Part shown: positions 1-9,344 of the stretch, in pieces
Numbering within the stretch: position 1 is the first letter of the stretch
Layout of the letters: each line of letters opens with the position of its first letter
Position numbers and translations under genes: made by a program
Notes under the pieces: generated by a model
What the model saw: the letters and a program-made list of their open reading frames with translations, nothing else
The model's database searches: none
What the model was told of the DNA's origin: nothing
Assembly: GCA_017465155.1 (NCBI GenBank)
Contig: JAFTWV010000009.1
Coordinates: 1-64,000 of the forward strand
DNA: 64,000 bases
Direction: 5' to 3'
Origin: Clostridia bacterium
GTDB taxonomy: Bacteria; Bacillota; Clostridia; Christensenellales; Aristaeellaceae

Positions 1-1559
1 TAGACCGGGGTACCGGCACCAATGAACAAAGAGCCGCGCTCCTGAGCGTTGAACAGGCCGTAGGTAACGGCCTCGCCGGTCTCAAAGGCCACCAGGGAGC
101 CGTTGTTGCGGCGGGAGATCTCTCCCTTCATGGGGGCGTACTCCTCAAAAACGGAGGCCATGATGCCCTCGCCCTTGGTGTCGGTCAAAAACTCGTTGCG
201 GTAGCCGAACAGGCCGCGGGAGGGGACCAGGAACTGGGCCTTCATGCGGTCGCCCACGGGGTTCATATCCAGCAGGTCGCCCTTGCGGGAGCCGATCTTC
301 TCAATGACGGAGCCGATGCAGTCGGCGGGCACGTCCACCACCAGACGCTCGATGGGCTCGCACTTCACGCCGTCGATCACCTTGTAGATGACCTGCGGCT
401 TCGATACGGCGAACTCATAGCCCTGGCGGCGCATGTTTTCAATCAGGATGGACAGATGCAGCTCACCGCGGCCGCAGACCTCAAACGCGTCCGTGGAGTC
501 GGTGTCATTGACGCGAAGGGACACGTCGGTTTGAAGCTCGCGCATCAGGCGGGCGCGCAGGTGACGGCTGGTGACGTATTGTCCTTCTCGGCCGGCGAAG
601 GGAGAATCGTTGACCTGGAAGGTCATGGTGACTGTGGGCTCGGAGATCTTCACAAAGGGCAGACCCTCGATGCAGCTGGGGTCGCAGACGGTATCGCCGA
701 TGGAGATGTTCTCCGCGCCGGACAGGGCCACGATGTCGCCCATGGAGACCTCCGCTGCACCCACGCGCTTCAGGGCCTGATAGGTGTACAGGTTGCCCAG
801 CCGCCACGGGGTGGAGGTATGGCCGGTTTCGAGGTTGGTGTGGACGACGCTCATGCCCTGCTTGAAGGAGCCGCGCACCACGCGGCCCACGCCGATGCGG
901 CCTACGTACTCGCTGTAATCAATGGTGGAGATGAGCACCTGCGCCGGGCCGTCGGGATCGCCCTCGGGCGCGGGGATGTACTTGAGGATGCTCTCAAACA
1001 GCGGCTTCAGGTCGGTGCCGGGCTCGTCCATCGAGAGGGTTGCCGTGCCCTTGCGGGCGGAGACGTACAGGATGGGGTTGTCCAGCGTGGATTCGTCCGC
1101 ATCCAGGTCGATCAGCAGGTCGAGGATCTCGCCCGTGACTTCTTCACACCGCTGGTCGGGGCGGTCAATCTTGTTGATGACGATCAGTACCTTCAGCTTC
1201 AGCTCAAGAGCCTTCTTCAGCACGAAGCGCGTCTGGGGCATGGGGCCCTCGAAGGAGTCCACCAGCAGCAGCACGCCGTCCACCATCTTCAGCACGCGCT
1301 CCACCTCGCCGCCGAAGTCCGCGTGGCCGGGGGTATCGACGATGTTGATCTTCGTATCGCCGTAGTGCACGGCGGTGTTCTTGGCGAGGATGGTAATGCC
1401 GCGCTCGCGCTCGATGTCGCCGGAGTCCATCACGCGGTCAACGGTCTGTTGATTCTCGTGGTATGCGCCGCCCTGCTTGAGCATCTGGTCGACCAGCGTG
1501 GTCTTGCCGTGGTCAACGTGGGCGATAATGGCAATGTTGCGAATGTCTTCGCGGATCAT
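1..1559 (-). CDS. typA: TypA/BipA ribosome-binding GTPase, 3' end cut by window edge
   Basis: Translational GTPase of the TypA/BipA family, which binds the 70S ribosome and acts in stress adaptation and late 50S assembly. The N-terminus carries a G1 loop in the form AHVDHGKTT, a G3 DTPGHADF and a G4 NKIDRPDQR, followed by domain II and EF-G-like domains with GRGELHLSILIENMRR. The start ATG at 1559 has AAGGAG eight bases upstream. About 519 codons are present without a stop, so roughly the last 90 of the usual 605-615 residues lie outside the window. The gene lies downstream of prfC on the same strand, with a 118-base AT-rich spacer between them. The call is secure: the HGKTT/GHADF set and the absence of an EF-G-length insertion separate it from LepA and EF-G. 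Confidence 0.96.
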   Translation of the reverse strand, partial: MIREDIRNIAIIAHVDHGKTTLVDQMLKQGGAYHENQQTVDRVMDSGDIERERGITILAKNTAVHYGDTKINIVDTPGHADFGGEVERVLKMVDGVLLLVDSFEGPMPQTRFVLKKALELKLKVLIVINKIDRPDQRCEEVTGEILDLLIDLDADESTLDNPILYVSARKGTATLSMDEPGTDLKPLFESILKYIPAPEGDPDGPAQVLISTIDYSEYVGRIGVGRVVRGSFKQGMSVVHTNLETGHTSTPWRLGNLYTYQALKRVGAAEVSMGDIVALSGAENISIGDTVCDPSCIEGLPFVKISEPTVTMTFQVNDSPFAGREGQYVTSRHLRARLMRELQTDVSLRVNDTDSTDAFEVCGRGELHLSILIENMRRQGYEFAVSKPQVIYKVIDGVKCEPIERLVVDVPADCIGSVIEKIGSRKGDLLDMNPVGDRMKAQFLVPSRGLFGYRNEFLTDTKGEGIMASVFEEYAPMKGEISRRNNGSLVAFETGEAVTYGLFNAQERGSLFIGAGTPV

Positions 1560-1574
1560 AAAAACATCTCCTTG

Positions 1575-1676
1575 AATGAGATTCTTAATTCTTAATTCGT
1601 AATTTGGTTTGTGCACCCGTTCGCACGCACACATTCGGCACCAGTAGCTCAATTAAGCATTAAGAATTAAGCATTT
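1575..1676. repeat. degenerate AATTAAG/TTAATTC short repeats in typA-prfC spacer
   Basis: The spacer between prfC and typA contains TTCTTAATTCTTAATTCG near 1583 and AATTAAGCATTAAGAATTAAG near 1651, which are inverted with respect to each other and could pair. A related cluster (AATTAAGAACTAAGAATTC, AGAATTAAGAATT) lies at about 3959-3990 between smc and the Nudix gene. The repeat unit is about 7-8 bases. Function unknown. Confidence 0.5.
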
Positions 1677-1677
1677 C

Positions 1678-3357
1678 TTACAGTCTGTTTGCGGTTTCCG
1701 CCAGTTCCAGCCCCTCGTTGTTCTCGCAGGCCAGACGGATGCTCCACTCGTTCTCGAACAGCAGCACGTCGCGGTCGCGACTGTCCTTGGCGCGGCCGGA
1801 GGTGGAGGTCAGCTTCAGCTTGTCGATCTCCTTGGGGGATTTCACGACCCAGCGCACATAGCGGAAGGGCATGGACTCCATCACGATATCGACCTGATAT
1901 TCGGTCTTCAGGCGATGCTCCAGAACCTCAAACTGCAGCACACCGACTACGCCGACCATGAACTCCTCGCGGCCGGTCTCGGTGCGGATGAAGGTCTGGA
2001 TCGCGCCCTCCTCGGCCAGCTGGGTGATGCCTTTTTGGAACTGCTTGCGCTTCATGCTGTCCATGGGGCGGACGCGGCTGAAGTGCTCGGGCGCGAAGAC
2101 CGGGATGTTCTCATAATGGAACTTGGGGCCGGTGGACAGGGTGTCGCCCAGCTGGTAGATGCCGGGGTCGAACAGGCCGATGATATCGCCGGCCCAGGCC
2201 TCCTCCACACCCTCGCGGGCGTCCGCCATGAACTGCTGGGGCTGCTTGAGCGCCACCATCTTGTTCGTGCCGGAGTGCCAGACCTCCATGCCCTTCTCAA
2301 ACGCACCGCTCACGATGCGCATGAACGCCAGACGGTCGCGGTGAGCGGGGTTCATGTTGGCCTGAATCTTGAAGATGAAGGCGGAGAAATAGGGCTGCTC
2401 GGGGGTGATCAGCCCGGCGTCAGACTGACGGGGCAGCGGCGGATTGGTGTACTGCAGGAATCGGTCGAGGAAGGGCTCAACGCCGAAGTTGGTGATCGCC
2501 GAGCCGAAGAACATCGGGGTCAGCTCACCCCTGCGGACCTTGTCGAGGTCGAAGGAGTCGCCCGCCTCGTCCAGCAGCATGATCTCTTCTTCCAGACGGT
2601 CGCGGTAGTGCTGGGCCAGCACATGCTCGATGGCCGGATCATCCAGCGCAATTTCGAGCTCGTCCACGCGCTTGGCGCCGTGGTCGCCGCCGGAATAGAG
2701 GGTCACGGTCTGGGTATCGCGGTGGTACACGCCCTGGAAGTCGCCGTCCACGCCGATGGGCCAGTTGATGGGGCAGGAACGGATGCCCAGCACCTGCTCC
2801 AGCTCCTCCATGAGGGCAAAGGGATCCTTCGCCGCGCGGTCCATCTTGTTCACGAAGGTGAAGATGGGGATGTTGCGCATGCGGCAGACCTTGAACAGCT
2901 TGATGGTCTGCGCCTCCACGCCCTTGGCCGCGTCGATCAGCATGACGGCTGCGTCCGCCGCCACCAGCACGCGATAGGTATCCTCGGAGAAGTCCTGATG
3001 GCCGGGGGTATCCAGAATGTTGATGCGGAAGCCCTCTTCCGGGATCTCGACGGGTTCTTCGCCGGAACCGGGGAAGGGCTGCACCTTTTCGGGCTTGTAC
3101 TCGAACTGCATGGCGGAAGACGTGACGGAAATACCGCGCTGCTTCTCGATCTCCATCCAGTCGGAGGTAGCGTGTTTATCGCTCTTGCGGGCCTTGACCG
3201 AGCCGGCGGAACGGATTGCGCCGCCGTAGAGCAGGAGCTTCTCGGTCAGGGTCGTCTTGCCTGCGTCAGGGTGCGAAATGATGGCGAAGGTGCGGCGCTT
3301 CTCGACCTGCTCATGCAGCATGTCGCGGAAGGCTTGTGTATCGTTACTCGGCAGCAT
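1678..3357 (-). CDS. prfC: peptide chain release factor 3 (RF3)
   Basis: GTPase that removes RF1 and RF2 from the ribosome after peptide release. The 559-residue product shows G1 SHPDAGKTT near residue 28, then GSVKARKSDKHATSDW, which is characteristic of RF3, G3 DTPGHQDFSEDTYR, and G4 VNKMDR. It is slightly longer than the E. coli protein (529). The start ATG at 3357 has AAGGAGG with a six-base spacer. A promoter-like pair lies just upstream, so the gene can be transcribed independently of the Nudix gene in front of it. No damage is visible; the family call is secure. Confidence 0.96.
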   Translation of the reverse strand: MLPSNDTQAFRDMLHEQVEKRRTFAIISHPDAGKTTLTEKLLLYGGAIRSAGSVKARKSDKHATSDWMEIEKQRGISVTSSAMQFEYKPEKVQPFPGSGEEPVEIPEEGFRINILDTPGHQDFSEDTYRVLVAADAAVMLIDAAKGVEAQTIKLFKVCRMRNIPIFTFVNKMDRAAKDPFALMEELEQVLGIRSCPINWPIGVDGDFQGVYHRDTQTVTLYSGGDHGAKRVDELEIALDDPAIEHVLAQHYRDRLEEEIMLLDEAGDSFDLDKVRRGELTPMFFGSAITNFGVEPFLDRFLQYTNPPLPRQSDAGLITPEQPYFSAFIFKIQANMNPAHRDRLAFMRIVSGAFEKGMEVWHSGTNKMVALKQPQQFMADAREGVEEAWAGDIIGLFDPGIYQLGDTLSTGPKFHYENIPVFAPEHFSRVRPMDSMKRKQFQKGITQLAEEGAIQTFIRTETGREEFMVGVVGVLQFEVLEHRLKTEYQVDIVMESMPFRYVRWVVKSPKEIDKLKLTSTSGRAKDSRDRDVLLFENEWSIRLACENNEGLELAETANRL

Positions 3358-3388
3358 GGTTTGCCTCCTTCATATGTCGAACCCAGAC

Positions 3389-3418
3389 ATTGTATATCTG
3401 AGCAGGGGAAGGTGTCAA
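3389..3418 (-). promoter_or_regulatory. promoter of prfC
   Basis: Read on the minus strand: -35 TTGACA (3413-3418), an 18-base spacer and -10 TACAAT (3389-3394). It lies about 30 bases upstream of the prfC start codon. A TATACA hexamer with a 16-base spacer is an alternative -10. Confidence 0.65.
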
Positions 3419-3440
3419 GGAAATCAGGAATAAAATTCGG

Positions 3441-3887
3441 TTACGGGGGACTGTCCGGCGGCAGATGCTTCGCGGCCTCCTGATACAGCCGGGGAGATAC
3501 GTTGGGGTAGGTCAGGTTGTCCGGAAGCTGATTGAACAGCTGCACTTCGGCCATCTCGCTCTCCGGCAGCTCGCCGAGCGCATGCACCATGGCAAGGAAC
3601 ACCACGCCGTTGGCATGACCCCGGTCGGTGAAGCCGCAGTAGTCGCACACGGGGATGACCTCCGCGTCCGTCACGCCGCTTTCCTCGTACAGTTCGCGGA
3701 CGGCAGCCTGTATCGGCGTTTCGCCCGGCTCGATGTGCCCGCCCTGCGTTTCCCAAGTAGCGCGGTCGCGGTGGCGGCTCAGCAGCCACTGCCCATGATA
3801 GTTGGCGCAGATCACCACATATTTATACGGGCTCAGCGTACCCAGCGGATGCACGCTGCACCGCAGCGCAGGGCCAGTCGTTGCCAC
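3441..3887 (-). CDS. Nudix hydrolase
   Basis: Small cytoplasmic Nudix pyrophosphohydrolase, 148 residues with the start chosen here. The Nudix box GX5EX7REUXEEXGU is complete at about residues 50-72 and includes the REL-YEE-SG core that binds the metal. Its substrate cannot be read from the sequence; the C-terminal half resembles the IPP-isomerase/8-oxo-dGTPase type only generally. The frame stays open upstream to an ATG at 3932, but the GTG at 3887 is preceded by GGAGGTGG at a proper distance, whereas the ATG has no ribosome binding site, so the GTG is preferred. It sits between smc and prfC on the same strand. Confidence 0.85.
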   Translation of the reverse strand: MATTGPALRCSVHPLGTLSPYKYVVICANYHGQWLLSRHRDRATWETQGGHIEPGETPIQAAVRELYEESGVTDAEVIPVCDYCGFTDRGHANGVVFLAMVHALGELPESEMAEVQLFNQLPDNLTYPNVSPRLYQEAAKHLPPDSPP

Positions 3888-3996
3888 AGTAACCACCTCC
3901 GGAAAATGACCGATTTTGAATCCTAAAATCAAAATTCAGTTTATGAGCACAAGCATCTCAATTAAGAACTAAGAATTCAGAATTAAGAATTTCAAA

Positions 3997-6900
3997 TTAC
4001 TCCTTATAATCCTGCAAACTCACGCTGACCATCTTCGACACGCCCTGTTCCTCCATGGCTACGCCAAAGAGGCTGTTGCAGCGCTCCATGGTGCCCTTGC
4101 GGTGGGTGACGACGATGAACTGCGTGCCGCGGGAGTATTCCTTCAGATAGTCGGCGTAGTAGCCGATGTTCGCATCGTCCAGCGCGGCCTCGATCTCATC
4201 GAGGATACAGAAGGGCGTGGGCTTCAATTTCAGCGTGGCGAACAGGATCGCGATAGCGGTCAGGGCACGCTCGCCGCCGGAGAGGAGCGAGAGCAGCTGG
4301 AGCTTCTTGCCCGGGGGCTGGGCGTTGACCTCTATGCCGCAGTTCAGCGGGTCTTCGGGGTCCATCAGCTTGAGTTCCGCCTTGCCGCCGCCAAAGAGGC
4401 GCGTGAAGGTCTCGCTGAAATAGCCCTGGAGCTTGGTGAAGTTCTCCACGAAGGTCACGCGCATCTGCTCCAGCAGGCGCTCGATCAGCTCGCGCAGGTC
4501 AGCCTCGGCGGCGCGCAGGTCAGCCTGCTGGGCGGTCAGGTCGTCCACGCGGGCCTTGGTCTCGGCGTATTCCTCGACTGCGCCCACGTTGACGTTGCCC
4601 AGTGCCCGGATGGCGGCATTGAGCTCGGCGGCACGCTTGTCAGCCTCACGCTCATTGAAGCCCTCGGTTTGACGGAATTCCTCTGCGCCGGCGTAGGTCA
4701 GCTTGTAGGTGTCCCAGATGCGGTTTTGCAGATTGCGCTGGTCGTTTTCCACGCGCTGCTTGACCATCTCGGTGCGGTGCTGCTTCTCACCGTCGCGCTT
4801 GTAGGATTCGTGAAGGTTTTCCATGTCGCGGAGGATATCGCGCAGGAGACTGCTGGCGTCGCTGCGCCGTTTTTCAATCGCCTGGGCAATCTGCTCCTGA
4901 CGACGCTGCTCCTGCTGTCGGGCGTTGACCTCGCCGACCATGACCTCGATCTGCGCAGCGTCCTGCGCGTCCTGATCGTCCATGTCGGCCAGCTGGGACG
5001 CGCGGCGCTCCTGCTCGCGGAGAATCTGGGCGCGGTCGCTGTCATAGTGGCTCTGATCGCGGCGGAGGTTATCCAGCCCGTGACGCAGGTCGGAAAGCTG
5101 CAGGGTGCGCACCATGAGACGGTCACTGGCCTCGGATGAGGCGGCGCGGGCGTCGGCAAGGGCTTTTTGCAGCTCGGCGGACTTTGCGTCCATGGCGTTT
5201 TGATCCATTTCTACGCCGCCGAAGTCGCTGTCGATAGAGGCCAGCTGGCGGTCGACGTCCTCTATGCTTTCGCGCAGCTGAACGGCAGCCTGCTCGGTCT
5301 GATACATGCGGTCGCGGTGTGCCTCCAGCTCCTGCATGGCGTTCTCGTAGCGGGCCTGCTCGCGGGTGACGGCAATCTCCTGCTGATGCAGATCGTTCAG
5401 TGCGTCGCTGACGGATTGGCGCAGGGTGTTCTTCTTCTGCTGTCCTTCGGCAAGACGCTGCTTCATCGCGTCAAGGTCAGCGCGGCCTTTGCGGAGGGTT
5501 TCGGTCAGCTCCTTGAGCTCGCGCTCGCGGGACAGCAGGTTTGATACCTTCGACTGGGCGGAGCCGCCGGTCATGGAGCCGCCGGAGTGCATCACGTCAC
5601 CCTCGAGGGTGACGAGGCGGAAGCGGTGTCCGCCGGCGCGCATGATCGGGATGCCGTGGTCAAGGTTATCCGCGATGACCGTGCGGCCCAGGAGGTTTTC
5701 AATGATATTGCGGTACTCAGGTGCGCAGTTCACCAGGTCGCTGGCGACGCCGATGCAGCCCGTCATGGACAGCGGCTGGCGCTCCCTGTCGCCCAGCTTG
5801 TTGGAGCGGATGGCGCTCATGGGCAGGAAGGTCGCGCGGCCCAGACGGTTCTGGCGCAGATAGTTGATCAGCTCCTTGGCTGTTTCTTCGTTGTCGGTAA
5901 CGATGTTCTGCTGTGCAGCGCCCAGTGCCATGTCGATGGCGGTTTCATACTGCTGGGGGACGCTCATCAGCTGGGCCAGCACGCCCTTTACGCCGGTCAT
6001 GCCGCGCTGCTTGGCATACTGAATGGCCCGGCGGACGGCTTGATTGTAGCCTTCCATGTCGCGTGTCATTTCCGTCAGGACTGTGTGACGGCTGTGGGCG
6101 GCCTGCAGCTTGGCGGAGAGCTCTTCGGCGCGGGTACGCTGGGCATTCAGTGCCGTATCGTGAGCGTCGAATTCCGCCTGACGGTCACGCAGGGCCTGCT
6201 GCAGTGCTTCCTGCTGCTGCTGTTCCTGCTGCACCATGGTGTTGGCCTCCTGCAGGGCGGAGATAAGCTCCTCCTCCTGCGTGGCCAGATTACCGCTGGA
6301 ACGGCTGATTTCCTCCAGACGCGTCTCCATCTGTGTACGCATGGTGGTCAGGCGGGTCTGATCGTTCTTGACGGCGGAGAGGCGGTTCATGGCGTTCATG
6401 ACGGCCGTTTTGTGGGCCTCCAGAGCCGCGTCAGCTGCAGCCTCCTCGGATTGGGTGCGTTCCGCATCGGCCTGCGCCTTCTCAAGGACGCGCTCTGCCT
6501 GTGCAATGAGCTCCTCCTGCTTGTCCACCTCATCCTGACTGGCAGAGAAGGACTTCTCCAGCTCTGCCAGGCGGGCCAGAGCATCCTCCTGCTCGGCATT
6601 GACGCGCTGGCGGTTCTCCAGACGCGTTTCCTGACGGCTGCGCAGGGCGGAAAGCTGTTCCTGCGCTTCGTGAACGCTCTCGGCGCAGCGCATCAGCGTC
6701 TCGCGGGCTGCGATGATCTGCTCCTCCAGTGCGGCGATGTTCTCCTGTGTGTCGTCCCGCTGATGTGTCTTGTCAGCCAGCGCTGCCTCGCAGTCATTCA
6801 GGATGGTCTGCAGAGTCAGCAGCTCGCTGTCCAGCTCTGCCAGACGCTGACGGGCGCGGTCGGAGCGGATGAGGAACAGGTTCATATCGAGGTGCTTGAG

Positions 6901-7563
6901 TTCCTCGGCATAGGCCATGTAGGCGCGGGCGTTGCGGCTCTGCTCCTCCAGCGGGCCAAGGCGGCGGGTCAGCTCTTCAAGGATATCGTCAAGACGCTCG
7001 GCGTTTTCCAGCGTGCGCTGAAGCTTCTTGTCTGCCTCTTCCTTGCGGGCCTTGAACTTCACGATGCCCGCAGCTTCCTCGAAGACCTGACGACGATCCT
7101 CCGACTTGCGCGACAGGATCTCGTCAATGCGGCCCTGACCGATGATGGAGTAGCCTTCCTTGCCGATACCCGTGTCGCGGAACAGATCGATCACGTCGCG
7201 CAGACGGCACGAGGCCCGGTTGAGGAAGTATTCGCTCTCGCCGTTGCGGTATACGCGGCGGGTGACCATCACCTCGGCGTTTTCCATCGGCAGTGCCTTG
7301 TCCTCGTTATCGAAAATCAGCGATACCTCGCAGTAACTCAGGGGCTTGCGCTTCTGCGTGCCGTTGAAGATAACGTCCGCCATGGATGCGCCGCGCAGGG
7401 TCTTTGCGCTCTGCTCGCCCAGCACCCAGCGCACTGCGTCGCCGATGTTGCTCTTGCCTGAGCCGTTGGGGCCTACGATGCCCGTGATGCCCTCGTCAAA
7501 GACGATCTCTGTCCGCTGGGCAAAGGACTTGAAGCCGTACAGCTCTAACTTCTTTAATCGCAG
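3997..7563 (-). CDS. smc: chromosome segregation protein SMC
   Basis: Structural-maintenance-of-chromosomes ATPase that compacts and segregates the chromosome together with ScpA and ScpB. With the start chosen here it has 1188 residues, the usual size. Order: Walker A GPNGSGKSN at 31-39, coiled coil to about 500, hinge at about 510-660 (containing GVKGVLAQLM and GGSMTGGSAQS), second coiled coil, then the ABC signature LLSGGERALTAIA and Walker B FCILDEIEAALDD. No ATG, GTG or TTG lies in frame between the upstream stop and the Walker A region. The only sensible initiator is the CTG at 7561-7563, which has AAGGGGG nine bases upstream and gives the conserved N-terminus RLKKLELYGFKSF. Starting at a later GTG would remove the P-loop. 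Confidence 0.95.
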   Translation of the reverse strand: MRLKKLELYGFKSFAQRTEIVFDEGITGIVGPNGSGKSNIGDAVRWVLGEQSAKTLRGASMADVIFNGTQKRKPLSYCEVSLIFDNEDKALPMENAEVMVTRRVYRNGESEYFLNRASCRLRDVIDLFRDTGIGKEGYSIIGQGRIDEILSRKSEDRRQVFEEAAGIVKFKARKEEADKKLQRTLENAERLDDILEELTRRLGPLEEQSRNARAYMAYAEELKHLDMNLFLIRSDRARQRLAELDSELLTLQTILNDCEAALADKTHQRDDTQENIAALEEQIIAARETLMRCAESVHEAQEQLSALRSRQETRLENRQRVNAEQEDALARLAELEKSFSASQDEVDKQEELIAQAERVLEKAQADAERTQSEEAAADAALEAHKTAVMNAMNRLSAVKNDQTRLTTMRTQMETRLEEISRSSGNLATQEEELISALQEANTMVQQEQQQQEALQQALRDRQAEFDAHDTALNAQRTRAEELSAKLQAAHSRHTVLTEMTRDMEGYNQAVRRAIQYAKQRGMTGVKGVLAQLMSVPQQYETAIDMALGAAQQNIVTDNEETAKELINYLRQNRLGRATFLPMSAIRSNKLGDRERQPLSMTGCIGVASDLVNCAPEYRNIIENLLGRTVIADNLDHGIPIMRAGGHRFRLVTLEGDVMHSGGSMTGGSAQSKVSNLLSRERELKELTETLRKGRADLDAMKQRLAEGQQKKNTLRQSVSDALNDLHQQEIAVTREQARYENAMQELEAHRDRMYQTEQAAVQLRESIEDVDRQLASIDSDFGGVEMDQNAMDAKSAELQKALADARAASSEASDRLMVRTLQLSDLRHGLDNLRRDQSHYDSDRAQILREQERRASQLADMDDQDAQDAAQIEVMVGEVNARQQEQRRQEQIAQAIEKRRSDASSLLRDILRDMENLHESYKRDGEKQHRTEMVKQRVENDQRNLQNRIWDTYKLTYAGAEEFRQTEGFNEREADKRAAELNAAIRALGNVNVGAVEEYAETKARVDDLTAQQADLRAAEADLRELIERLLEQMRVTFVENFTKLQGYFSETFTRLFGGGKAELKLMDPEDPLNCGIEVNAQPPGKKLQLLSLLSGGERALTAIAILFATLKLKPTPFCILDEIEAALDDANIGYYADYLKEYSRGTQFIVVTHRKGTMERCNSLFGVAMEEQGVSKMVSVSLQDYKE

Positions 7564-7627
7564 GGTCTTCGACCCCCTTCTCTTTGATGGGCCTGTAAAA
7601 GGCTGCGGCCATATTTGACCAACTTAC

Positions 7628-7656
7628 AGTATAGCACAAAACAGCGTCCGCGTCTA
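7628..7656 (-). promoter_or_regulatory. promoter of smc
   Basis: On the minus strand: -35 TAGACG (7651-7656), a 17-base spacer and -10 TATACT (7628-7633). It would give a leader of about 58 bases before the CTG initiator. Confidence 0.6.
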
Positions 7657-7754
7657 TTTTTTTCTTCATCAATATGCGCAGATGTGCCGAAACGAAAGCC
7701 GGGCATGGGTGAGGCAAATTCCAAGGGAAAAACTGGATTTCTGCCCCGTGCCTC

Positions 7755-7783
7755 TTGCCGAAACGGTGAACTTATTGTACAAT
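7755..7783 (+). promoter_or_regulatory. promoter of the C39-like secreted protein gene
   Basis: -35 TTGCCG (7755-7760), a 17-base spacer and -10 TACAAT (7778-7783), 37 bases upstream of the start codon. It is divergent from the smc promoter. Confidence 0.6.
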
Positions 7784-7819
7784 ATTGGAACACAGTGATT
7801 CTACAGGGAGGTTTGCCGC

Positions 7820-8614
7820 ATGCTCAAACGACTCGCCGCCCTTTTGGTGCTCCTGCTGCAGCTGCCCCTTTGTGTTCAGGCAGAGACGGCGGAGGGCCCG
7901 GCTTCCCTTCGCGAGGCGACGAGCATTGAGGAGGTCAAGCAGTTCATCATATACCCGCCCGAGGACGGCGTGGCCGGCGTGAAGGCGGGATACATCCGCC
8001 ATATTGCCCAGCACCGGGCGAATGATCCGGACAATTTCCGTACGCATTACTGGCTCGGCGGACCGGAGGGAACGGAGCTTGACCTGACGGATAAACGCAA
8101 GCCCAATGGTGAACGCTATGAATACTATGTGGCCAACATGTGCACCCGTGCGGCATATTCGATGGCCCTGTCCTACCTTGGCATTGATATGACGCCCGGC
8201 GATATGAGCGCAACTACCGGCGAGCGCGACCTCGATATGCCCTACACGGAGATCAGCGACCTGTTTTCCCTTGAGCGCGTCACGCCTTCCTCCAATGTCT
8301 TTGACACCATGATGGAGAATTACCTTTCTGACCCCAGCTATTCGCCGGTGCTTGTCCATATCCGACGGCCGGACGATTCGCTGCACTCATTTCTTGTTGT
8401 TGCGGCGATGCCCCAAAAAAGCCGCTATGTCATCGTCGATCCCTCGGCAATCCTGTCAAGGGGCAAGGGGTACAGCGTTTATATGGTTGCTTTCAACAAG
8501 AGCCGAACGGAAATCGACACCAGCACCTTCCGCTATGAGCTGCGCGGAAGCCGGATCATTGGCCTGTACCAGTGGAAGCTGCCGGATGACAAGGGTGCCG
8601 AAACGGCAGAATAA
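7820..8614 (+). CDS. secreted C39-like (papain-fold) cysteine peptidase domain protein
   Basis: Exported 264-residue protein with a signal peptide (residues 1 to about 22, cut after VQA). The mature part has a candidate papain-like triad of the peptidase C39-like type: Cys in NMCTRAAYSMALSYLG, His in HSFLVVAAM and Asp in VIVDPSA, in the right order and spacing. The function may be proteolytic or transglutaminase-like; the substrate is not evident. GGGAGG eight bases before the ATG supports the start. It is a single-gene unit with its own promoter and a downstream hairpin. The fold assignment is inferred from the Cys-His-Asp spacing only. Confidence 0.65.
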   Translation: MLKRLAALLVLLLQLPLCVQAETAEGPASLREATSIEEVKQFIIYPPEDGVAGVKAGYIRHIAQHRANDPDNFRTHYWLGGPEGTELDLTDKRKPNGERYEYYVANMCTRAAYSMALSYLGIDMTPGDMSATTGERDLDMPYTEISDLFSLERVTPSSNVFDTMMENYLSDPSYSPVLVHIRRPDDSLHSFLVVAAMPQKSRYVIVDPSAILSRGKGYSVYMVAFNKSRTEIDTSTFRYELRGSRIIGLYQWKLPDDKGAETAE

Positions 8615-8665
8615 AGGCGACAAACCTGAAGTAGCCATACCAATCTGCTGCTTGGCCTGAAGAAT

Positions 8666-8711
8666 AAGAGCGCACTTACTCCCCCCTGTGGGCGGCAGCA
8701 AGTGCGCTCTT
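8666..8711. terminator. hairpin terminator between convergent genes
   Basis: Perfect 12-base arms AAGAGCGCACTT (8666-8677) and AAGTGCGCTCTT (8700-8711) around a 22-base loop. T-rich sequence follows in both directions, so it may end both the upstream plus-strand gene and the minus-strand gene at 8820. Confidence 0.65.
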
Positions 8712-8819
8712 TATGCGTGATCTGACATAACTGTCTCAATGGGGCAGCGTTGATTTAGGGGGCAGAGCCGAAGGGCTTGCGGGGGCTTCCGGGGATCCAT
8801 GCCTCTGACGCTGACCGGC

Positions 8820-9314
8820 TCAATGAATCAGCACAAAGAGGATGTAGTCATCATAACGGCTGCTGATGTACTCGAAGCGCAGATAGGTGTCGTCATTGGT
8901 GAACTGGTAAGCAATCAGGCCGTTGTCCGTGGGGTCGATCTCTTCATACTCGTCGTAATGCTTGATGCATTCCTGCCCCAGATTGCGCCACACGTATTCC
9001 AGCTGGCTTTCGGTTTTGGCCGTGATCATGCCACTGAAGAAGGAGCTGATGTTGCTGGTCGAAAGGTTGACCGTGTACTCATAAACGCTGGTCTTTCGCT
9101 TCAGCGCCGTTTTGGAGCGGCATTCGTTGCCGTAAAGCAGCGCTTCGCCCCAGGTGAAATCAAGGAAGGGAGCGATGGTCTTGCTGGATTTGTTGCCCCA
9201 GATGGTGTCCAGCACGTCCGCCACGTCTTCTGCAGCGGTGCTGCTTTCCGCGCAGGCGCAGCAGGTGGTCAGCAGCATGGTCAGGGCAAGCAGCAGAGTG
9301 AGGAGCTTATTCAT
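8820..9314 (-). CDS. small exported protein, paralogue of the gene upstream
   Basis: Protein of 164 residues with an N-terminal signal sequence ending in the cysteine-rich TTCCACAES. It could be cut by signal peptidase I after ACA; the lipobox is poor (LTTC). No known domain recognised. It is clearly related to the product of the next gene upstream (9345-9866): both share [27 protein letters not shown] and a C-terminal EYI-S-Y-DYI pattern, so the pair arose by tandem duplication. The intergenic distance is 30 bases, so the two are probably cotranscribed. AAAGGA lies about 11 bases before the start. Confidence 0.75.
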   Translation of the reverse strand: MNKLLTLLLALTMLLTTCCACAESSTAAEDVADVLDTIWGNKSSKTIAPFLDFTWGEALLYGNECRSKTALKRKTSVYEYTVNLSTSNISSFFSGMITAKTESQLEYVWRNLGQECIKHYDEYEEIDPTDNGLIAYQFTNDDTYLRFEYISSRYDDYILFVLIH

Positions 9315-9344
9315 TGCAGATACGTCCTTTCTGTGTTGGCGTCG

